64,000 nucleotides of DNA, taken from NCBI RefSeq assembly GCF_030915525.1, contig NZ_CP133269.1, positions 2,949,001-3,013,000 on the forward strand, in the 5' to 3' direction. The translations under genes were made by a program, and so were the position numbers. This document shows positions 42,325 through 52,664 of this stretch, in pieces (within the stretch, counting starts at the first letter, position 1; the number at the start of each line of letters is the position of its first letter). Source of the DNA: Neobacillus sp. PS2-9. Its GTDB lineage: Bacteria > Bacillota > Bacilli > Bacillales > Cytobacillaceae. The notes beneath the pieces were generated by a model. That model saw nothing but the letters and a program-made list of their open reading frames with translations. It did not search any database and was not told the DNA's origin.

Positions 42325-44754
42325 CTATTCCTGTTTATTTAATCGAACTCGTTGCAATCTGAGTGCATTTAATACAACGGACACGGAGCTAAACGCCATT
42401 GCTGCGCCAGCCAGCCATGGTGCTAAGAAACCAATAGCTGCAACTGGGATCCCCAGTGTGTTGTAACCAAACGCCCAGAATAGATTTTGTTTAATATTAC
42501 GAATCGTCTTCTTACTCATGTCAATCGCATCAGAGATACTATTTAAATCGCCTCTCATTAAGGTAATGTCAGCTGCTTCCATGGCCACATCTGTCCCGGT
42601 TCCAATCGCCATGCCTATATCAGCGATAGCAAGTGCTGGTGCGTCATTGATTCCATCTCCCACCATCGCCACACGTTTTCCTTGCAACTGAAGCTTTTTC
42701 ACTTCATCAGCTTTTCCCTCTGGTAATACTTCAGCTATCACTGCATCTACACCTACTTCATCCGCAATCGCTTTTGCAGTTCGGACATTATCACCTGTCA
42801 TCATAATGACTTCAAGCCCCATATCCTTTAATTTTTTTATCGCAGCTTTCGAGGTTTCTTTTACCGTATCGGCAACAGCTACCATCCCAGCAAATTCCCT
42901 ATTGATCGCCACAAGCATGGCTGTTTTCCCGTTTTCTTCGAGAGTCTCCATCTTGCTCTCAGCTGTTTGAAAGGGTATGGAGTATTTATTCATTAACTTA
43001 CGTGTACCAATTAATAACTCCTTACCATTAACAGATGCTTTAATTCCGTATCCAGGGATAGCCTCAAACTCTTCGGTAGCTAATAAATCGATGCCTTTTT
43101 CTTTTATGCCATTAACAATTGCTTCTGCTAATGGGTGCTCAGATTGTTTCTCAGCAGAACCTACTAATTGTAAAAATGTCTTTTCTTCGAAATCGGCTGT
43201 AACGATGACATCTGTTAATTCTGGCTTTCCATTTGTTACTGTACCTGTCTTATCTAAAACAACCGTTGTAATCCGATGTGTTCTTTCCAGGTGCTCTCCG
43301 CCCTTAAATAAAATTCCAGCTTCAGCTGCCCGTCCAGAGCCCGCCATAATAGAGGTTGGTGTTGCCAAACCTAATGCACACGGACAAGCAATAACAAGAA
43401 CGGCGATCAATTTTTCTAAGGCTTCAGCAAAGTTTCCAGGGCTTACCCAGAAAAACCAAACCAAAAAGGTCACAATGGCGATACCAACAACAATTGGCAC
43501 AAAAATTCCAGATATTTGGTCTGCTAACCGTTGAATCGGTGCCTTAGACCCCTGGGCCTCTTCTACCACTTTAATAATTTGTGCCAGTGCAGTGTCTCTT
43601 CCAACCTTAGTTGCTTTTATTTTTAAAAACCCGTTTTTATTGATTGTAGCACCAATAACTGGATCTCCGATTGTTTTATCCGCAGGTACGCTTTCACCGG
43701 TAAGCATGGATTCGTCGAGTGCAGAACGTCCTTCAATAATTTCACCATCAACTGGAATCTTTTCACCAGGTTTCACAAGTATGATGTCACCCACCACTAC
43801 CTCTTCAAGTGCAACTTCTATTTCTTTTCCATCCCTAATGACGGTTGCCGTCTTGGCTTGCAGTCCCATTAATTTCTTGATGGCTTCTGAGGAGCGTCCC
43901 TTTGCACGTGCCTCAAATAATTTCCCCAAAAGAATAAGGGTTATTAATACTGCACTTGTTTCAAAGTACAATTCATACATCATCTGGCCGGAACCAATAG
44001 CTGAAATAATGATATAGAGACTGTAAAAATAAGCAGCTGATGTTCCAAGGGCAACTAGCACATCCATGTTTGCACTTCCATTTCGAAGAGCCTTGTATGC
44101 ACCAACATAAAACTGTCTACCAACAATGAACTGAACTGGTGTTGCGAGTGCCAATTGTACCCACGGATTCATCAGCATGTCAGGCAGATATATAAAGGAC
44201 GTAAATTCAAAGTGATCGACCATTGCCCAAAATAACGGAAACGCAAGGATAAGTGAAAAGAGAAACTTCCCTTTTTGTTTTTCTATTTCTTTTTCACGAT
44301 GGTTGACCGTATCTGCAGATTTTTCTTGCTTCACCTTTGCCTCGTAACCAATTTTCTCGACGCCTGTTATTATTTCTTGGATGGTAATTTGGGATTGATT
44401 AAACTCAACACTGGATGTTTCAAGTGCTAAATTAACGGTTGCTTTGTTGACTCCCTCAAGTTTGTTTAACCCCTTCTCAATTCTTGTAGCACAGGCCGCA
44501 CAAGTCATTCCAATTATATCTAATTCCACTTTTTCTGATAAAACACCATAACCGAGATCATTCACTTTCTTTATCAAATCATTCACATTTGTTACAGCTG
44601 GATCATATTTTATGGATGCTTTTTCAAGAGCTAAGTTCACATTCGCTGTGTCTACCCCTTCAAGCTTATTTAAACCCTTCTCAATACGAATGGCACATGC
44701 AGCACAGGTCATCCCTGTTATGGGTAGTTGTGCTTCTTTTATTAAATCACTCAT
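42325..44754 (-). CDS. copA: Copper-exporting P-type ATPase CopA
   Basis: An 809-residue P1B ATPase that exports Cu(I). Two N-terminal heavy-metal domains carry GMTCAAC each (about residues 14 and 81). Then follow eight membrane segments with the ion-binding CPC ([13 protein letters not shown]), the TGES actuator loop ([10 protein letters not shown]), the phosphorylation site [18 protein letters not shown] with the conserved HP, and [12 protein letters not shown]. The ATG at 44754 has GGGAGG 9 nt upstream. It is the first gene of the copper operon. Confidence 0.97.
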   Translation of the reverse strand: MSDLIKEAQLPITGMTCAACAIRIEKGLNKLEGVDTANVNLALEKASIKYDPAVTNVNDLIKKVNDLGYGVLSEKVELDIIGMTCAACATRIEKGLNKLEGVNKATVNLALETSSVEFNQSQITIQEIITGVEKIGYEAKVKQEKSADTVNHREKEIEKQKGKFLFSLILAFPLFWAMVDHFEFTSFIYLPDMLMNPWVQLALATPVQFIVGRQFYVGAYKALRNGSANMDVLVALGTSAAYFYSLYIIISAIGSGQMMYELYFETSAVLITLILLGKLFEARAKGRSSEAIKKLMGLQAKTATVIRDGKEIEVALEEVVVGDIILVKPGEKIPVDGEIIEGRSALDESMLTGESVPADKTIGDPVIGATINKNGFLKIKATKVGRDTALAQIIKVVEEAQGSKAPIQRLADQISGIFVPIVVGIAIVTFLVWFFWVSPGNFAEALEKLIAVLVIACPCALGLATPTSIMAGSGRAAEAGILFKGGEHLERTHRITTVVLDKTGTVTNGKPELTDVIVTADFEEKTFLQLVGSAEKQSEHPLAEAIVNGIKEKGIDLLATEEFEAIPGYGIKASVNGKELLIGTRKLMNKYSIPFQTAESKMETLEENGKTAMLVAINREFAGMVAVADTVKETSKAAIKKLKDMGLEVIMMTGDNVRTAKAIADEVGVDAVIAEVLPEGKADEVKKLQLQGKRVAMVGDGINDAPALAIADIGMAIGTGTDVAMEAADITLMRGDLNSISDAIDMSKKTIRNIKQNLFWAFGYNTLGIPVAAIGFLAPWLAGAAMAFSSVSVVLNALRLQRVRLNKQE

Positions 44755-44824
44755 TTTCTTTCCTCCCATCTATTCAATCGTTAGATGATTTTTAGTTCCT
44801 TAATTTAACCTTATATTCTTATAC

Positions 44825-44842
44825 TATACCCCCCTACCCTAT
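44825..44842. promoter_or_regulatory. CsoR operator upstream of copA
   Basis: ATACCCCCCTACCCTATA lies about 70 bp before the copA start. The run of C flanked by ATA and TAT is typical of CsoR sites and matches the one at 41435. Confidence 0.72.
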
Positions 44843-44879
44843 AATGTCAACGAAAAATAATAAATTTTTTAAAAATAAA

Positions 44880-44906
44880 AATAGCCTCCATTGGGTTGGA
44901 GGCTAC
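44880..44906 (-). terminator. Terminator of the LysM/SH3 gene
   Basis: TAGCCTCCA pairs with TGGAGGCTA. On the minus strand TTTTTATTTTT follows. It lies 16 bp after the stop codon. Confidence 0.85.
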
Positions 44907-44921
44907 ATTCATTCGTATGCT

Positions 44922-46178
44922 TTATTGAAGAGAACTTAACGTCAATGTTTGCCCCCTATTTCCTTCTAGTGTTAATGTTATTGTTTTTCCTTGCTGATGA
45001 AATAATTCATTTATCATGTTGCCCGTTGCTTTGGCTACATGCGTTTTTCCATCAGATGTGATAAAACGGAAGATACCCTGGGGGTCTATCCCTCCTATAT
45101 GAGCTGTTACTATTAGTTGATTAGAATTAGGTGAAGTTGTACTAGGAATTTTGATTTCTTGTCCTATTTTCAACTTTGCTGGATCTACTGTTGGATTTTG
45201 TTCCTGGATTGATGAAACAGAGACTCCTAACAACTTACTAATTTTTGTAAAAGTATCTCCGACTTTAATCACATACACAGAGGTACTTGTATTTGTTTGT
45301 TCCTTACTAGTTAAATAGGCTTCACTAACAAACGCTATTTTTCCATTGAAATTAATCTTAGCCCAACCACTAACATTAGATATCACAGACACACTATCGT
45401 TTAATTTTAATGAACCTAATACCGCACTATTTGTAGAAGCTGCCTGTCTGACTCTCAACGATGAAGCAGTTACATACATGGTTGTTTTTGTTTGAGGATT
45501 AGTGGTTATACTAGATTGGTCTCCAGATGGTGCGCTGATTGTAAGATACTCAGCGCTCAAAAAACACACTCGTCCTTTAATAAGAATAGCCGCCCAGCCA
45601 TTTTCAATGAATGAAACTTTAACAACAGCACCTTTTTGATATTGACCAATAATACTACTTGAAGTACTTGGTTGTGATCGAATATTTAGTTTGGTCGCGG
45701 TCACCGTTTGATTTTGCACTTTTGGTAATAATATTTTTTTCCCTTCAATGGAAGCCAGCCCATTGGCCTCTAATATTTCTTGTGCTGTTACTCCATGTGC
45801 AGCAGCAATATCCTCGATTCTTTCACCATTTTTAACCTGATAAGTGTATTCTTGTATAAATGTTGCATTCGCAGTAGTTGAAAAAATCCCGAGCATAACG
45901 GTAAAAATACCAGTTACTACAAGTTTTTTTACAGGACTGTTTTGAACCCATTTGCTCACCTTTGAAACATATGTATGTAAATTTATATGAATATCCTGAA
46001 GGAGTCCTTTTACATCAATTACATTTCGGATGTCAAAGTAATTTAAAGATTTATAGTAATCCCTTTTTTCCATCCTTGATGTAAAAATTGGTGGTTCAAT
46101 TTTTGTTTTCTTTCTTTTTCCATAAGTTTCTGTTCTGATTAATGTCTGTTCACCATTAACAAATAATTCTGTAGTCAT
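44922..46178 (-). CDS. LysM and SH3b domain protein with cytoplasmic N-terminal region
   Basis: A 418-residue protein. Residues 1-80 look cytoplasmic and basic, followed by one membrane segment near 85-107 (KKLVVTGIFTVMLGIFSTTANA), which may act as signal anchor. Outside are a LysM domain (about 110-152, YQVKNGERIEDIAAAHGV), two SH3b domains (about 155-215 and 230-292), a second LysM (about 302-345) and a C-terminal beta domain that I do not know. LysM binds peptidoglycan glycan strands, so the protein probably bridges membrane and wall. No catalytic domain is seen. Confidence 0.85.
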   Translation of the reverse strand: MTTELFVNGEQTLIRTETYGKRKKTKIEPPIFTSRMEKRDYYKSLNYFDIRNVIDVKGLLQDIHINLHTYVSKVSKWVQNSPVKKLVVTGIFTVMLGIFSTTANATFIQEYTYQVKNGERIEDIAAAHGVTAQEILEANGLASIEGKKILLPKVQNQTVTATKLNIRSQPSTSSSIIGQYQKGAVVKVSFIENGWAAILIKGRVCFLSAEYLTISAPSGDQSSITTNPQTKTTMYVTASSLRVRQAASTNSAVLGSLKLNDSVSVISNVSGWAKINFNGKIAFVSEAYLTSKEQTNTSTSVYVIKVGDTFTKISKLLGVSVSSIQEQNPTVDPAKLKIGQEIKIPSTTSPNSNQLIVTAHIGGIDPQGIFRFITSDGKTHVAKATGNMINELFHQQGKTITLTLEGNRGQTLTLSSLQ

Positions 46179-46356
46179 AATACACTTCTCCTATTTCCCT
46201 CTTAAGATGTAACTTTCTCCCCATAGTGTATTCGAGGAATGATGTGATTTTGTGTCCTCATTTCTTCCATAAATCCACTCTAGAGGTAAAAAAAATTACT
46301 ATAGGATAAAAATAGGAGAAAAAAGGCACACTTCGTGATTGAACGTCGTGTACCTT

Positions 46357-47235
46357 TTACCTTTCAAATATACTTTCTTTTGAAAAAGCAATGATTGTTT
46401 TTGCGAGTTTTTTTGAAGATGGTTTATATAAAAGGTCTATGCTTCTCCCAATTTGTTTATCAGCAAATTCCATAATTAAAGCCGACTGGTCTTTGACATT
46501 TCTGGAAACCATTCTCGGCATAATGGAAGCCCCTAGCCCGCTCGAAACAAAGGCAACAATGGATTCATTTGTTTCTAATTCGATTCCCAGTTCATAATCA
46601 ATTTTATTCTTTTTACAAAAATACTCAAAAAATGAACGAATGTCGCACGGATGCTTATGAATAATTAGTTGATTTTCCACAAATTCGGTTATTGAAAGTG
46701 GCGATACCCCCCTGCTAATCACTGACATCGGTAGGATCGCATCATATGGCTCCCAACATATATTCTCCATTACAAAATTCCGATTACTGACCACATCTTG
46801 AGCAAAAACAAAATCAGCCTGATTGTTTTCGACTAACCGCACCAATTCTTCAGTTGTATCCTTAATTAAAACCTCGATTTTATATTCTTCTCTTAACCTG
46901 TTCACCACGGCAGGAAGAAAATGTGTGCCAATGCTAGGAAGCGCTCCGATCTTAATGGTTTGTTTTTTTGCATATTGGTTCATTTCAGACGAAAGCTCTT
47001 CGGCAGCTTTTAATAATTCAATCCCTTTTTGGTACAAATGTTTACCTGCTTCGGTTAATTCTATTCCAGTCGTTTTCCTTAAAAACAGTTCACAATTTAA
47101 CTCATTCTCAAGTTGAGTGATCTGTTTTGATAGCGCTGGTTGTGAGATAAATAGATTCCTTGCCGCTGTCGTAACACTACCTGCTTCTACCGTAGAAACA
47201 AAATATTTTAACTGAATTAATTTCACCATGGACAT
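46357..47235 (-). CDS. LysR-family transcriptional regulator
   Basis: A 292-residue LysR-type regulator: winged helix-turn-helix at about 5-60 (LKYFVSTVEAGSVTTAARNLFISQPALSKQI) and a periplasmic-binding-protein-like effector domain to the end. The ATG at 47235 has AGAGG 5 nt upstream; a second ATG at 47229 is possible. LysR targets are often divergent neighbours, but the next gene here is on the same strand, so its target and ligand are unknown. Confidence 0.92.
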   Translation of the reverse strand: MSMVKLIQLKYFVSTVEAGSVTTAARNLFISQPALSKQITQLENELNCELFLRKTTGIELTEAGKHLYQKGIELLKAAEELSSEMNQYAKKQTIKIGALPSIGTHFLPAVVNRLREEYKIEVLIKDTTEELVRLVENNQADFVFAQDVVSNRNFVMENICWEPYDAILPMSVISRGVSPLSITEFVENQLIIHKHPCDIRSFFEYFCKKNKIDYELGIELETNESIVAFVSSGLGASIMPRMVSRNVKDQSALIMEFADKQIGRSIDLLYKPSSKKLAKTIIAFSKESIFER

Positions 47236-47364
47236 CAAATCCTCTTATTGATTTATTTATACATCCAATTTTTCCCTTAACTTCAGATTACATTAAAGAG
47301 GACCACATGTGAATGAAAATCACACTAAAAAGACCCCTTTTAATGAGGTCAATTGAGACAATAT

Positions 47365-48129
47365 CTAAATAATTATCTGCTCATTTGTTTTCAGGAATGT
47401 TACTTCAACACCACGCAGATTGGCTTGCTTCATTAATCTTTCTTCAATATTTTCAGCTTCACTGTAATATGGAGGATTGTTAAAGGTGGAGTAATGAATA
47501 GGAATTAGCTTAGCACCTAATATTTTTGTTGCTTCTACTGCCTCTTCTGGGGTTAAGCATGCTGGTAATTGACTTTGTTCCTTTAACCCTACTACTTGTA
47601 AGATTGGACCATTGACTGGAAGACAGGCTGCATGAATAGGCCCATATTGATTCTCCATTCTCCACCAATATCCATGCCACTGGGTGTCCCCGCAATGTAT
47701 GACAGTATGCTCTTCATCCTTAATGATCCAAGAGACTTGTGGGGAACCAAAGCCATCCACTGAATAGATAGCAATCATCTTTACATCCTTATAGCCGAAC
47801 TCATCATTCGGATGAGCCCCCGCCACATGACGAAAACCAAGCTTCTTTACATAACCAACGGAATCCATTGGAACAAAGATTTTTACATTCTCACCAAAAT
47901 GTTGAAGGACAGATTGATGATCAAAATGGTCTGGATGAACATGTGTTACCAAAATTACGTCTGGTTGCTCTATCGTTTCCAATGAAGCCAGTGGTTCCAA
48001 AGGATCACCAATTTTTGCAGCTAATGGTTTATCCTGTCCCTTAATGGGTCCACCTAATGGGTCCACAAGGACAGTTGTTTCATTTGTTTTTATTAAAATA
48101 CTCGCCCATGATAATTTTTTTATTTCCAT
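47365..48129 (-). CDS. MBL-fold metal-dependent hydrolase (UlaG-like)
   Basis: A 254-residue metallo-beta-lactamase-fold enzyme. THVHPDHFDH (His63, His65, Asp67, His68) is the zinc site, and later ligands lie at VIHCGDTQW and PIHYSTFNNPPYY. The short form and WASILIKT start resemble UlaG-like hydrolases of small molecules. The ATG at 48129 has GTGGGGG 7 nt upstream. It lies upstream of the LysR gene on the same strand, and LysR control is possible. Confidence 0.87.
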   Translation of the reverse strand: MEIKKLSWASILIKTNETTVLVDPLGGPIKGQDKPLAAKIGDPLEPLASLETIEQPDVILVTHVHPDHFDHQSVLQHFGENVKIFVPMDSVGYVKKLGFRHVAGAHPNDEFGYKDVKMIAIYSVDGFGSPQVSWIIKDEEHTVIHCGDTQWHGYWWRMENQYGPIHAACLPVNGPILQVVGLKEQSQLPACLTPEEAVEATKILGAKLIPIHYSTFNNPPYYSEAENIEERLMKQANLRGVEVTFLKTNEQIII

Positions 48130-48344
48130 TTCGTTTACCCCCACTACAATATGATAGAAGTTCCACGGATCTTATTTAAACTTCTATCTTCATACTAACA
48201 AGATTTCGTTTAGCAAAGATAATACTTAAAAGTAATAACCCCATAACTATTCGTTATTACCGTATGACTAAAGAACATTACCTAGTACACCTAAAAACTG
48301 GTATTCTATGATTACAGTAAAAATAAATTTTGGGAGGTTTTTCT

Positions 48345-48797
48345 ATGAATGTTGTCTCACAATTCGGCACCATCATTCCATTTCTAGAGGAAATAATTCA
48401 AGTGGAAGACGATCGTATTTTCTTCTCACCAATTAGTGAGGGAAAATGGTCATCAGCTGCCATCGTTGCCCATCTTTACCTTTGGGATCAATACATACAA
48501 AATTCTCGATTACCAATGATGTTAGCTGGTGATACTCTTCTATCTGGGCAAGTCGATGTCCAAGCGATTAACAATGATGCTCAAAATTTTGCTCATTCTG
48601 GTATAAGTAAAAATGACCTGATTGATCGGTTTATCACTAACCGGAAAAATCTACTCAAGGAGTTAGGAAAAGCTAATCTTCATACTACCTTTTCAATAGG
48701 AGAGAAATTATTCACCCTTGAAAGCTACTTGTTAGGTATGGTGGAACATGATGAACATCATATGAAGCAAATAAAAGAAGTTTACGAGCAAAGGTAA
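48345..48797 (+). CDS. DinB-family protein
   Basis: A 150-residue four-helix protein of the DinB/YfiT superfamily. The metal-site His residues appear as AAIVAHLYLWDQY near 44 and MVEHDEHHMKQIKE near the C terminus. Many members are thiol-dependent metalloenzymes or stress proteins of unknown function. GGGAGG lies 7 nt before the ATG. A strong terminator follows. Confidence 0.85.
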   Translation: MNVVSQFGTIIPFLEEIIQVEDDRIFFSPISEGKWSSAAIVAHLYLWDQYIQNSRLPMMLAGDTLLSGQVDVQAINNDAQNFAHSGISKNDLIDRFITNRKNLLKELGKANLHTTFSIGEKLFTLESYLLGMVEHDEHHMKQIKEVYEQR

Positions 48798-48818
48798 TAA
48801 ACAGATGTGAATGACTAA

Positions 48819-48859
48819 AAAAGGCTGTTGATTGAAGGTTCCAATCAACAGCCTTTTAT
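48819..48859 (+). terminator. Strong rho-independent terminator
   Basis: AAAAGGCTGTTGATTG pairs perfectly with CAATCAACAGCCTTTT over 16 bp, with a short loop. Confidence 0.9.
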
Positions 48860-49114
48860 CTTTTATTTTACTATTGACAATACGATGGAGGAGGGGTAAT
48901 TTTTGTTGTGCAAGATGGTTACTACTCCACCTACCTGATTAAGTAATTGTTGCAACTATTAAAATAATACACTATGGTCATACATCTTTTTCCATATTTT
49001 TTCAGAATTAAGTACTAGGTTATAGGAACAAGTGATAAAATATAATTAAGTAGATAAGTTTGTTTTTATAAAGAGAATTTATTAAGAGGAACAATTATGT
49101 AAGGGGGGGTATTT

Positions 49115-49633
49115 TTGAGTAGTCTACATATTGAAAATCTGTCAGATACTAGAAATAGACTGTTAGATGAAATAAGTTTACTAGGTTATGATGAGTTTAA
49201 CAAAAATCCTAATCCTACTATGTGGAGTATTGCTCAAGTTAGTCACCACTTATTTTTAACGGAAAAGGCATTTACACGTGCTATCGAATATGGACTAAAA
49301 CAAATACCTACCAATCAGGTAAAACGAAAAAACCTCCATCATGCGTTGGATCGAACGAAGAAGATTGAGGCTCCAGAAATAGTTAAACCAAATTTGGAAC
49401 CAATTGATGTTCTAGAAGTAATTGATTTATTAAATGATTCGAGAAACTATTTGTTAACTGTTCTTAAGACAGTAAAAGACATGTCAATCTTGGAGGAAAG
49501 ATCAGTTGTTCATCCTGTCTTTGGTGAATTGCCTTTAGACCAATGGGTTGAACTAATATATTTACATGAACAACGGCATATTGACCAAATTAAAGAAATA
49601 AAATATCTTTTAGGCCTCAACGTGAATAGTTAA
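49115..49633 (+). CDS. DinB/YfiT-family protein
   Basis: A 172-residue DinB-superfamily protein distinct from the one at 48345. The His ligands are at WSIAQVSHHLFLTEKAF (about 38-54) and HEQRHIDQIKEIKYL near the C terminus. TTG start with GGGGGGG upstream. The two DinB genes are 318 bp apart on the same strand but are separated by a strong terminator, so they are expressed independently. Confidence 0.86.
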   Translation: MSSLHIENLSDTRNRLLDEISLLGYDEFNKNPNPTMWSIAQVSHHLFLTEKAFTRAIEYGLKQIPTNQVKRKNLHHALDRTKKIEAPEIVKPNLEPIDVLEVIDLLNDSRNYLLTVLKTVKDMSILEERSVVHPVFGELPLDQWVELIYLHEQRHIDQIKEIKYLLGLNVNS

Positions 49634-49639
49634 GAAGAA

Positions 49640-49668
49640 GCTTGGCGGACAACTGCCAAGCTTTTCTA
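49640..49668. terminator. Bidirectional terminator
   Basis: AAGCTTGGC pairs with GCCAAGCTT around GGACAACT, and TTCT follows on the plus strand. It lies between the convergent DinB and MBL-fold genes. Confidence 0.8.
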
Positions 49669-49684
49669 CTATCATAAATCTAAG

Positions 49685-50446
49685 CTAGAAATTTAGTATC
49701 CTTCCATCATCAGGAACGGATATATCTGACAGCTGATTGGTTTCGATATATTGCCTTAGGTCCCGTCTGGTTAACAAACAATGATTCCATGATTCCATGT
49801 GGACCACTACTATTTTTGAAGAAGGGCTTGCTCTATGAACCTTTTCAATGTCCATTACCCCCATCGTTATTGGGTCTCCCGTTAAGTATTGTGCTTCCCC
49901 TCCATTTAGTACAATAACTCGCGGCGAATAATTTGAAATTGCTTCCTCTACTTCCGAACACCAGATGGTATCCCCTGCCACGTAGAGAACAGGCTCATTT
50001 TCCGCTTGTAAAACAAACCCTGACACTGGGCCCATAAGTTTCCCTAGTTCACCCGTCCCATGTTGTCCGCCGGTTCTTTTGAATTGAATTCCTCTCCATA
50101 CTGTTTCGTGCTCCACACTCCTCACATCTTTAAATCCTAGACTAATCAGTTTTTCTTCGTCCTCTTGCTGGCAAAGTACGGGGAGGTCTTTCGGCAGTAA
50201 TTCGATGGCTCGATCGTCTAAATGGTCCCGGTGTGAATGGGTGATGATTATTGCGTTTATTTCACTTACCATTTCTTCTACCGGTATTGGCAGATCAACT
50301 AAAGGATTTTTGAATTCATTGGCTGCATTTGCGACGGGTGCAAGTGTACTCTTTGAACTAAACATAGGGTCAACTAGTATCGTCTGCCCATTAAACTGGA
50401 GTTTGATCGTTGCATGCCTGATTAATTGAATGTTCAAGGTATTCAT
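49685..50446 (-). CDS. MBL-fold metal-dependent hydrolase
   Basis: A 253-residue metallo-beta-lactamase-fold hydrolase. The zinc motif ITHSHRDHLDD (His70, His72, Asp74, His75) and VLYVAGDTIWC are clear; a late His is in VVVHMESWNHC. It belongs to the same broad group as the one at 47365 but is not a close copy. It is transcribed alone, divergent from the metallophosphoesterase. Substrate unknown. Confidence 0.86.
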   Translation of the reverse strand: MNTLNIQLIRHATIKLQFNGQTILVDPMFSSKSTLAPVANAANEFKNPLVDLPIPVEEMVSEINAIIITHSHRDHLDDRAIELLPKDLPVLCQQEDEEKLISLGFKDVRSVEHETVWRGIQFKRTGGQHGTGELGKLMGPVSGFVLQAENEPVLYVAGDTIWCSEVEEAISNYSPRVIVLNGGEAQYLTGDPITMGVMDIEKVHRASPSSKIVVVHMESWNHCLLTRRDLRQYIETNQLSDISVPDDGRILNF

Positions 50447-50584
50447 TCATTCCTTCCTGTATTGGTTTCTATAAGAATAGAATATAGTGAAGAATCAAAA
50501 ATAGGAAATAGATAAAACTTATATATTCATAACTAAAAGTTATAGTATGGAATGCCACAGTGGTGTTTTGTTGACAGTGTTTTG

Positions 50585-50627
50585 TTGACAGTGTTTTCTC
50601 TACATGCAATACTTGAACTACTATTCA
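50585..50627 (+). promoter_or_regulatory. Promoter and TetR-type operator of the metallophosphoesterase gene
   Basis: TTGACA, 17 bp, AATACT, then the palindrome TGAACTACTATTCA just downstream. An almost identical block is at 54148-54190 beside the TetR gene. The TTGACA part is duplicated: TGTTTTGTTGACAG is repeated with a 15-bp step just before it. Confidence 0.75.
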
Positions 50628-50652
50628 TGTTTTATATCGAAGGAGCTGTCAT

Positions 50653-51795
50653 ATGAAACCACGCTATATTATAAATTTCCTGCTTATGATTGTTGTTTAT
50701 TCTGCTTTAACCTTCTACATTGGCTGGAACGGTTGGTTGTGGCTCCATTCCTCCTTTGGACTTGAGACAAAATGGACCTATGGGATCCTTATTGGACTTA
50801 TATCTTTTTCCTACATTATTGGTCATTTCCTAAAAAGCTTGCCGATATTTAAAATGATTGGATCCTATTGGTTTGGAGTTCTCCAATATGCAATTTTGCT
50901 CCTTCCTATTGCTAATTTGATTGCATTGGTATTAGTATTTTTCGGACTTCCTAAGACAACGGTGGTCATTTGGATAGGCGGGATTGTACTGGCTGCCTTT
51001 ATCGTCCTATTCATTGTTGGTTCGTTCAATGCCTATAGCCCTGTTGTACGGAAATTCTCCATTACAATCCCGAAACAAGGTCAATCTCGGTCTCATCTTA
51101 AAATTGCCATGGCTTCTGATATGCACTTTGGCAGACTATCGGGCCCAGCCCATGCACGCCGGCTCGTTCGGGAAGTGAATGCCCTTCAGCCAGATATTAT
51201 TTTGTTGCCAGGTGATATTATTGATGATGATCCTGAGCCATTTATCAAGAAGAACATGGGAAAAATTATGAGCGGTTTATCAGCACCACTAGGTATTTTT
51301 GGTGTTCTAGGTAATCATGAATATTATGGAGGCGGGATACCGAAGTACCTGCAGGAAATGAAACAAAACGAAATCACCATCTTAATGGATGAGGTCGTCA
51401 AGATTGCAGATAGTTTTTATTTGGTAGGTAGGAAGGATAAGACCGATAGCAACAGAATGCCGATTGACAACCTACTCACTGATATTGACCATTCCCTGCC
51501 AATTATTATGATGGACCATCAACCTGCTGAGGTGAAGCAAGCGGCTCAGAATCAGGTGGACCTGCTTCTCTCAGGTCATACCCACAGAGGGCAAATGGCA
51601 CCGAATCACTTGATTACCCGTAGAATGTTTGAAGTAGACTGGGGTTATCTCCAAAGAGAACAGCTTCATACCATCGTCTCATCGGGCTATGGCTTTTGGG
51701 GTCCGCCCCTACGTATAGGCAGCCGTTCAGAAGTTATAGAAATAGATGTAACGTTTAAGGATGTTGCAGAAGCTTTTAATAGCAAAATAAATTAA
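50653..51795 (+). CDS. Membrane-anchored metallophosphoesterase (YkuE/YaeI type)
   Basis: A 380-residue protein with four hydrophobic segments in the first ~130 residues and a calcineurin-like phosphoesterase domain after them. The metal motifs are ASDMHFGRLSG, LLPGDIIDDDPE, GVLGNHEYYGG, IMMDHQPAE and LLSGHTHRGQM. Relatives of this layout act on membrane lipids or the cell envelope; the substrate here is unknown. It is preceded by a promoter/operator block shared with the TetR region at 54.15 kb, so it is a probable target of that repressor. Confidence 0.9.
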   Translation: MKPRYIINFLLMIVVYSALTFYIGWNGWLWLHSSFGLETKWTYGILIGLISFSYIIGHFLKSLPIFKMIGSYWFGVLQYAILLLPIANLIALVLVFFGLPKTTVVIWIGGIVLAAFIVLFIVGSFNAYSPVVRKFSITIPKQGQSRSHLKIAMASDMHFGRLSGPAHARRLVREVNALQPDIILLPGDIIDDDPEPFIKKNMGKIMSGLSAPLGIFGVLGNHEYYGGGIPKYLQEMKQNEITILMDEVVKIADSFYLVGRKDKTDSNRMPIDNLLTDIDHSLPIIMMDHQPAEVKQAAQNQVDLLLSGHTHRGQMAPNHLITRRMFEVDWGYLQREQLHTIVSSGYGFWGPPLRIGSRSEVIEIDVTFKDVAEAFNSKIN

Positions 51796-51800
51796 TACTA

Positions 51801-51834
51801 AAACTCCCAGCATAATTCTGCTGGGAGTTTTTTG
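51801..51834 (+). terminator. Rho-independent terminator
   Basis: AAAACTCCCAGCA pairs with TGCTGGGAGTTTTT around TAATTC. It directly follows the metallophosphoesterase gene. Confidence 0.9.
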
Positions 51835-51958
51835 CTTTGTATTTATTTTGGTAAAATATTCAAGAAAAGACTCACTATCCTGATATATAGCTATGTCTAT
51901 AGGACAAAATAAACGTAGAGCCTATCAATTCAAACTTTTTTCAAAAAAAAGTAGAGGT

Positions 51959-52112
51959 AAAACCCTTCTATTTCTACTTTCCATCCGTTTCTTTAACAAA
52001 AAGCATACGTAGGGACATTCTACTTCTACTTTTCATCCTTTTCTTTAACAGAAAGTATACGTCTACGCTTTAACAAAAAGTATACGTAGAACCCTTCTAC
52101 TTCTACATTTAT
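51959..52112. repeat. Degenerate repeat with a 52-bp period
   Basis: TTCTACTTCTAC-like blocks begin at 51966, 52018 and 52095, and CTTTAACAAAAAG-like blocks at 51991, 52043 and 52068. The first step is 52 bp in both series; the last unit carries an extra 25-bp duplication (CTTTAACAAAAAGTATACGT). GTAGAACCCTTCTAC inside it is a small palindrome. The gap between the metallophosphoesterase and CBS genes holds nothing else that I can see. Confidence 0.75.
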
Positions 52113-52165
52113 CAAAGTCCTAAAGTAAAAAGGAAATCTAGCCGCATGCTAGGTAAAAAAACTCC

Positions 52166-52633
52166 TTATTCCATGTTTTTGACTATAGTTTGCTGGATGT
52201 TTCTAATCACATCGCCTCGACTGATTACCCCGACCACATGGTTGGTTTCATCAATAACAGGAAGTTTCTTAAAGTGGTGCTTAGATAAAAGTGTTATCAC
52301 GGTTTTCATATCATCATTTGGATTCACGGACACGATTCCTTTGGTCTTTGCAATTCGAATGATTTCCACTTTAGCCATCTCATCCAAGCGCTCTTCCAAA
52401 TCTTCTTCTGCAATATAAGTGATAAAACTGAAGTAATCCTGGATTCTGCGGTCAATAGGCTTAATCGCCCGCAAAATATCCCCATCGGTTACAATGCCTG
52501 AAAGCTTGCCATTTTCGTCCACAATCGGAACCCCGCCAATTTTCTTCTCAACAAACGTTGTCATTACGTCCTTAATGGAACTATTCGGTCTAACTGAAAT
52601 AACATCCCTCACCATGAAATCTCTGACCTTCAT
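52166..52633 (-). CDS. CBS-domain pair protein
   Basis: A 155-residue protein made of two CBS domains (about 1-60 and 85-150), each with the typical strand-helix ends GGVPIVDENGKLSGIVTDGDILR and KKLPVIDETNHVVGVISRGDVIR. CBS pairs bind adenine nucleotides such as AMP, ATP or c-di-AMP and regulate partners. I chose the ATG at 52633, with GCGGTGA upstream. It is 31 bp from the alarmone synthetase gene and probably in the same operon, which suggests a link to nucleotide signalling. Confidence 0.88.
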   Translation of the reverse strand: MKVRDFMVRDVISVRPNSSIKDVMTTFVEKKIGGVPIVDENGKLSGIVTDGDILRAIKPIDRRIQDYFSFITYIAEEDLEERLDEMAKVEIIRIAKTKGIVSVNPNDDMKTVITLLSKHHFKKLPVIDETNHVVGVISRGDVIRNIQQTIVKNME

Positions 52634-52664
52634 ATTCGTCACCGCTTTCAATAGATAATTTTTA

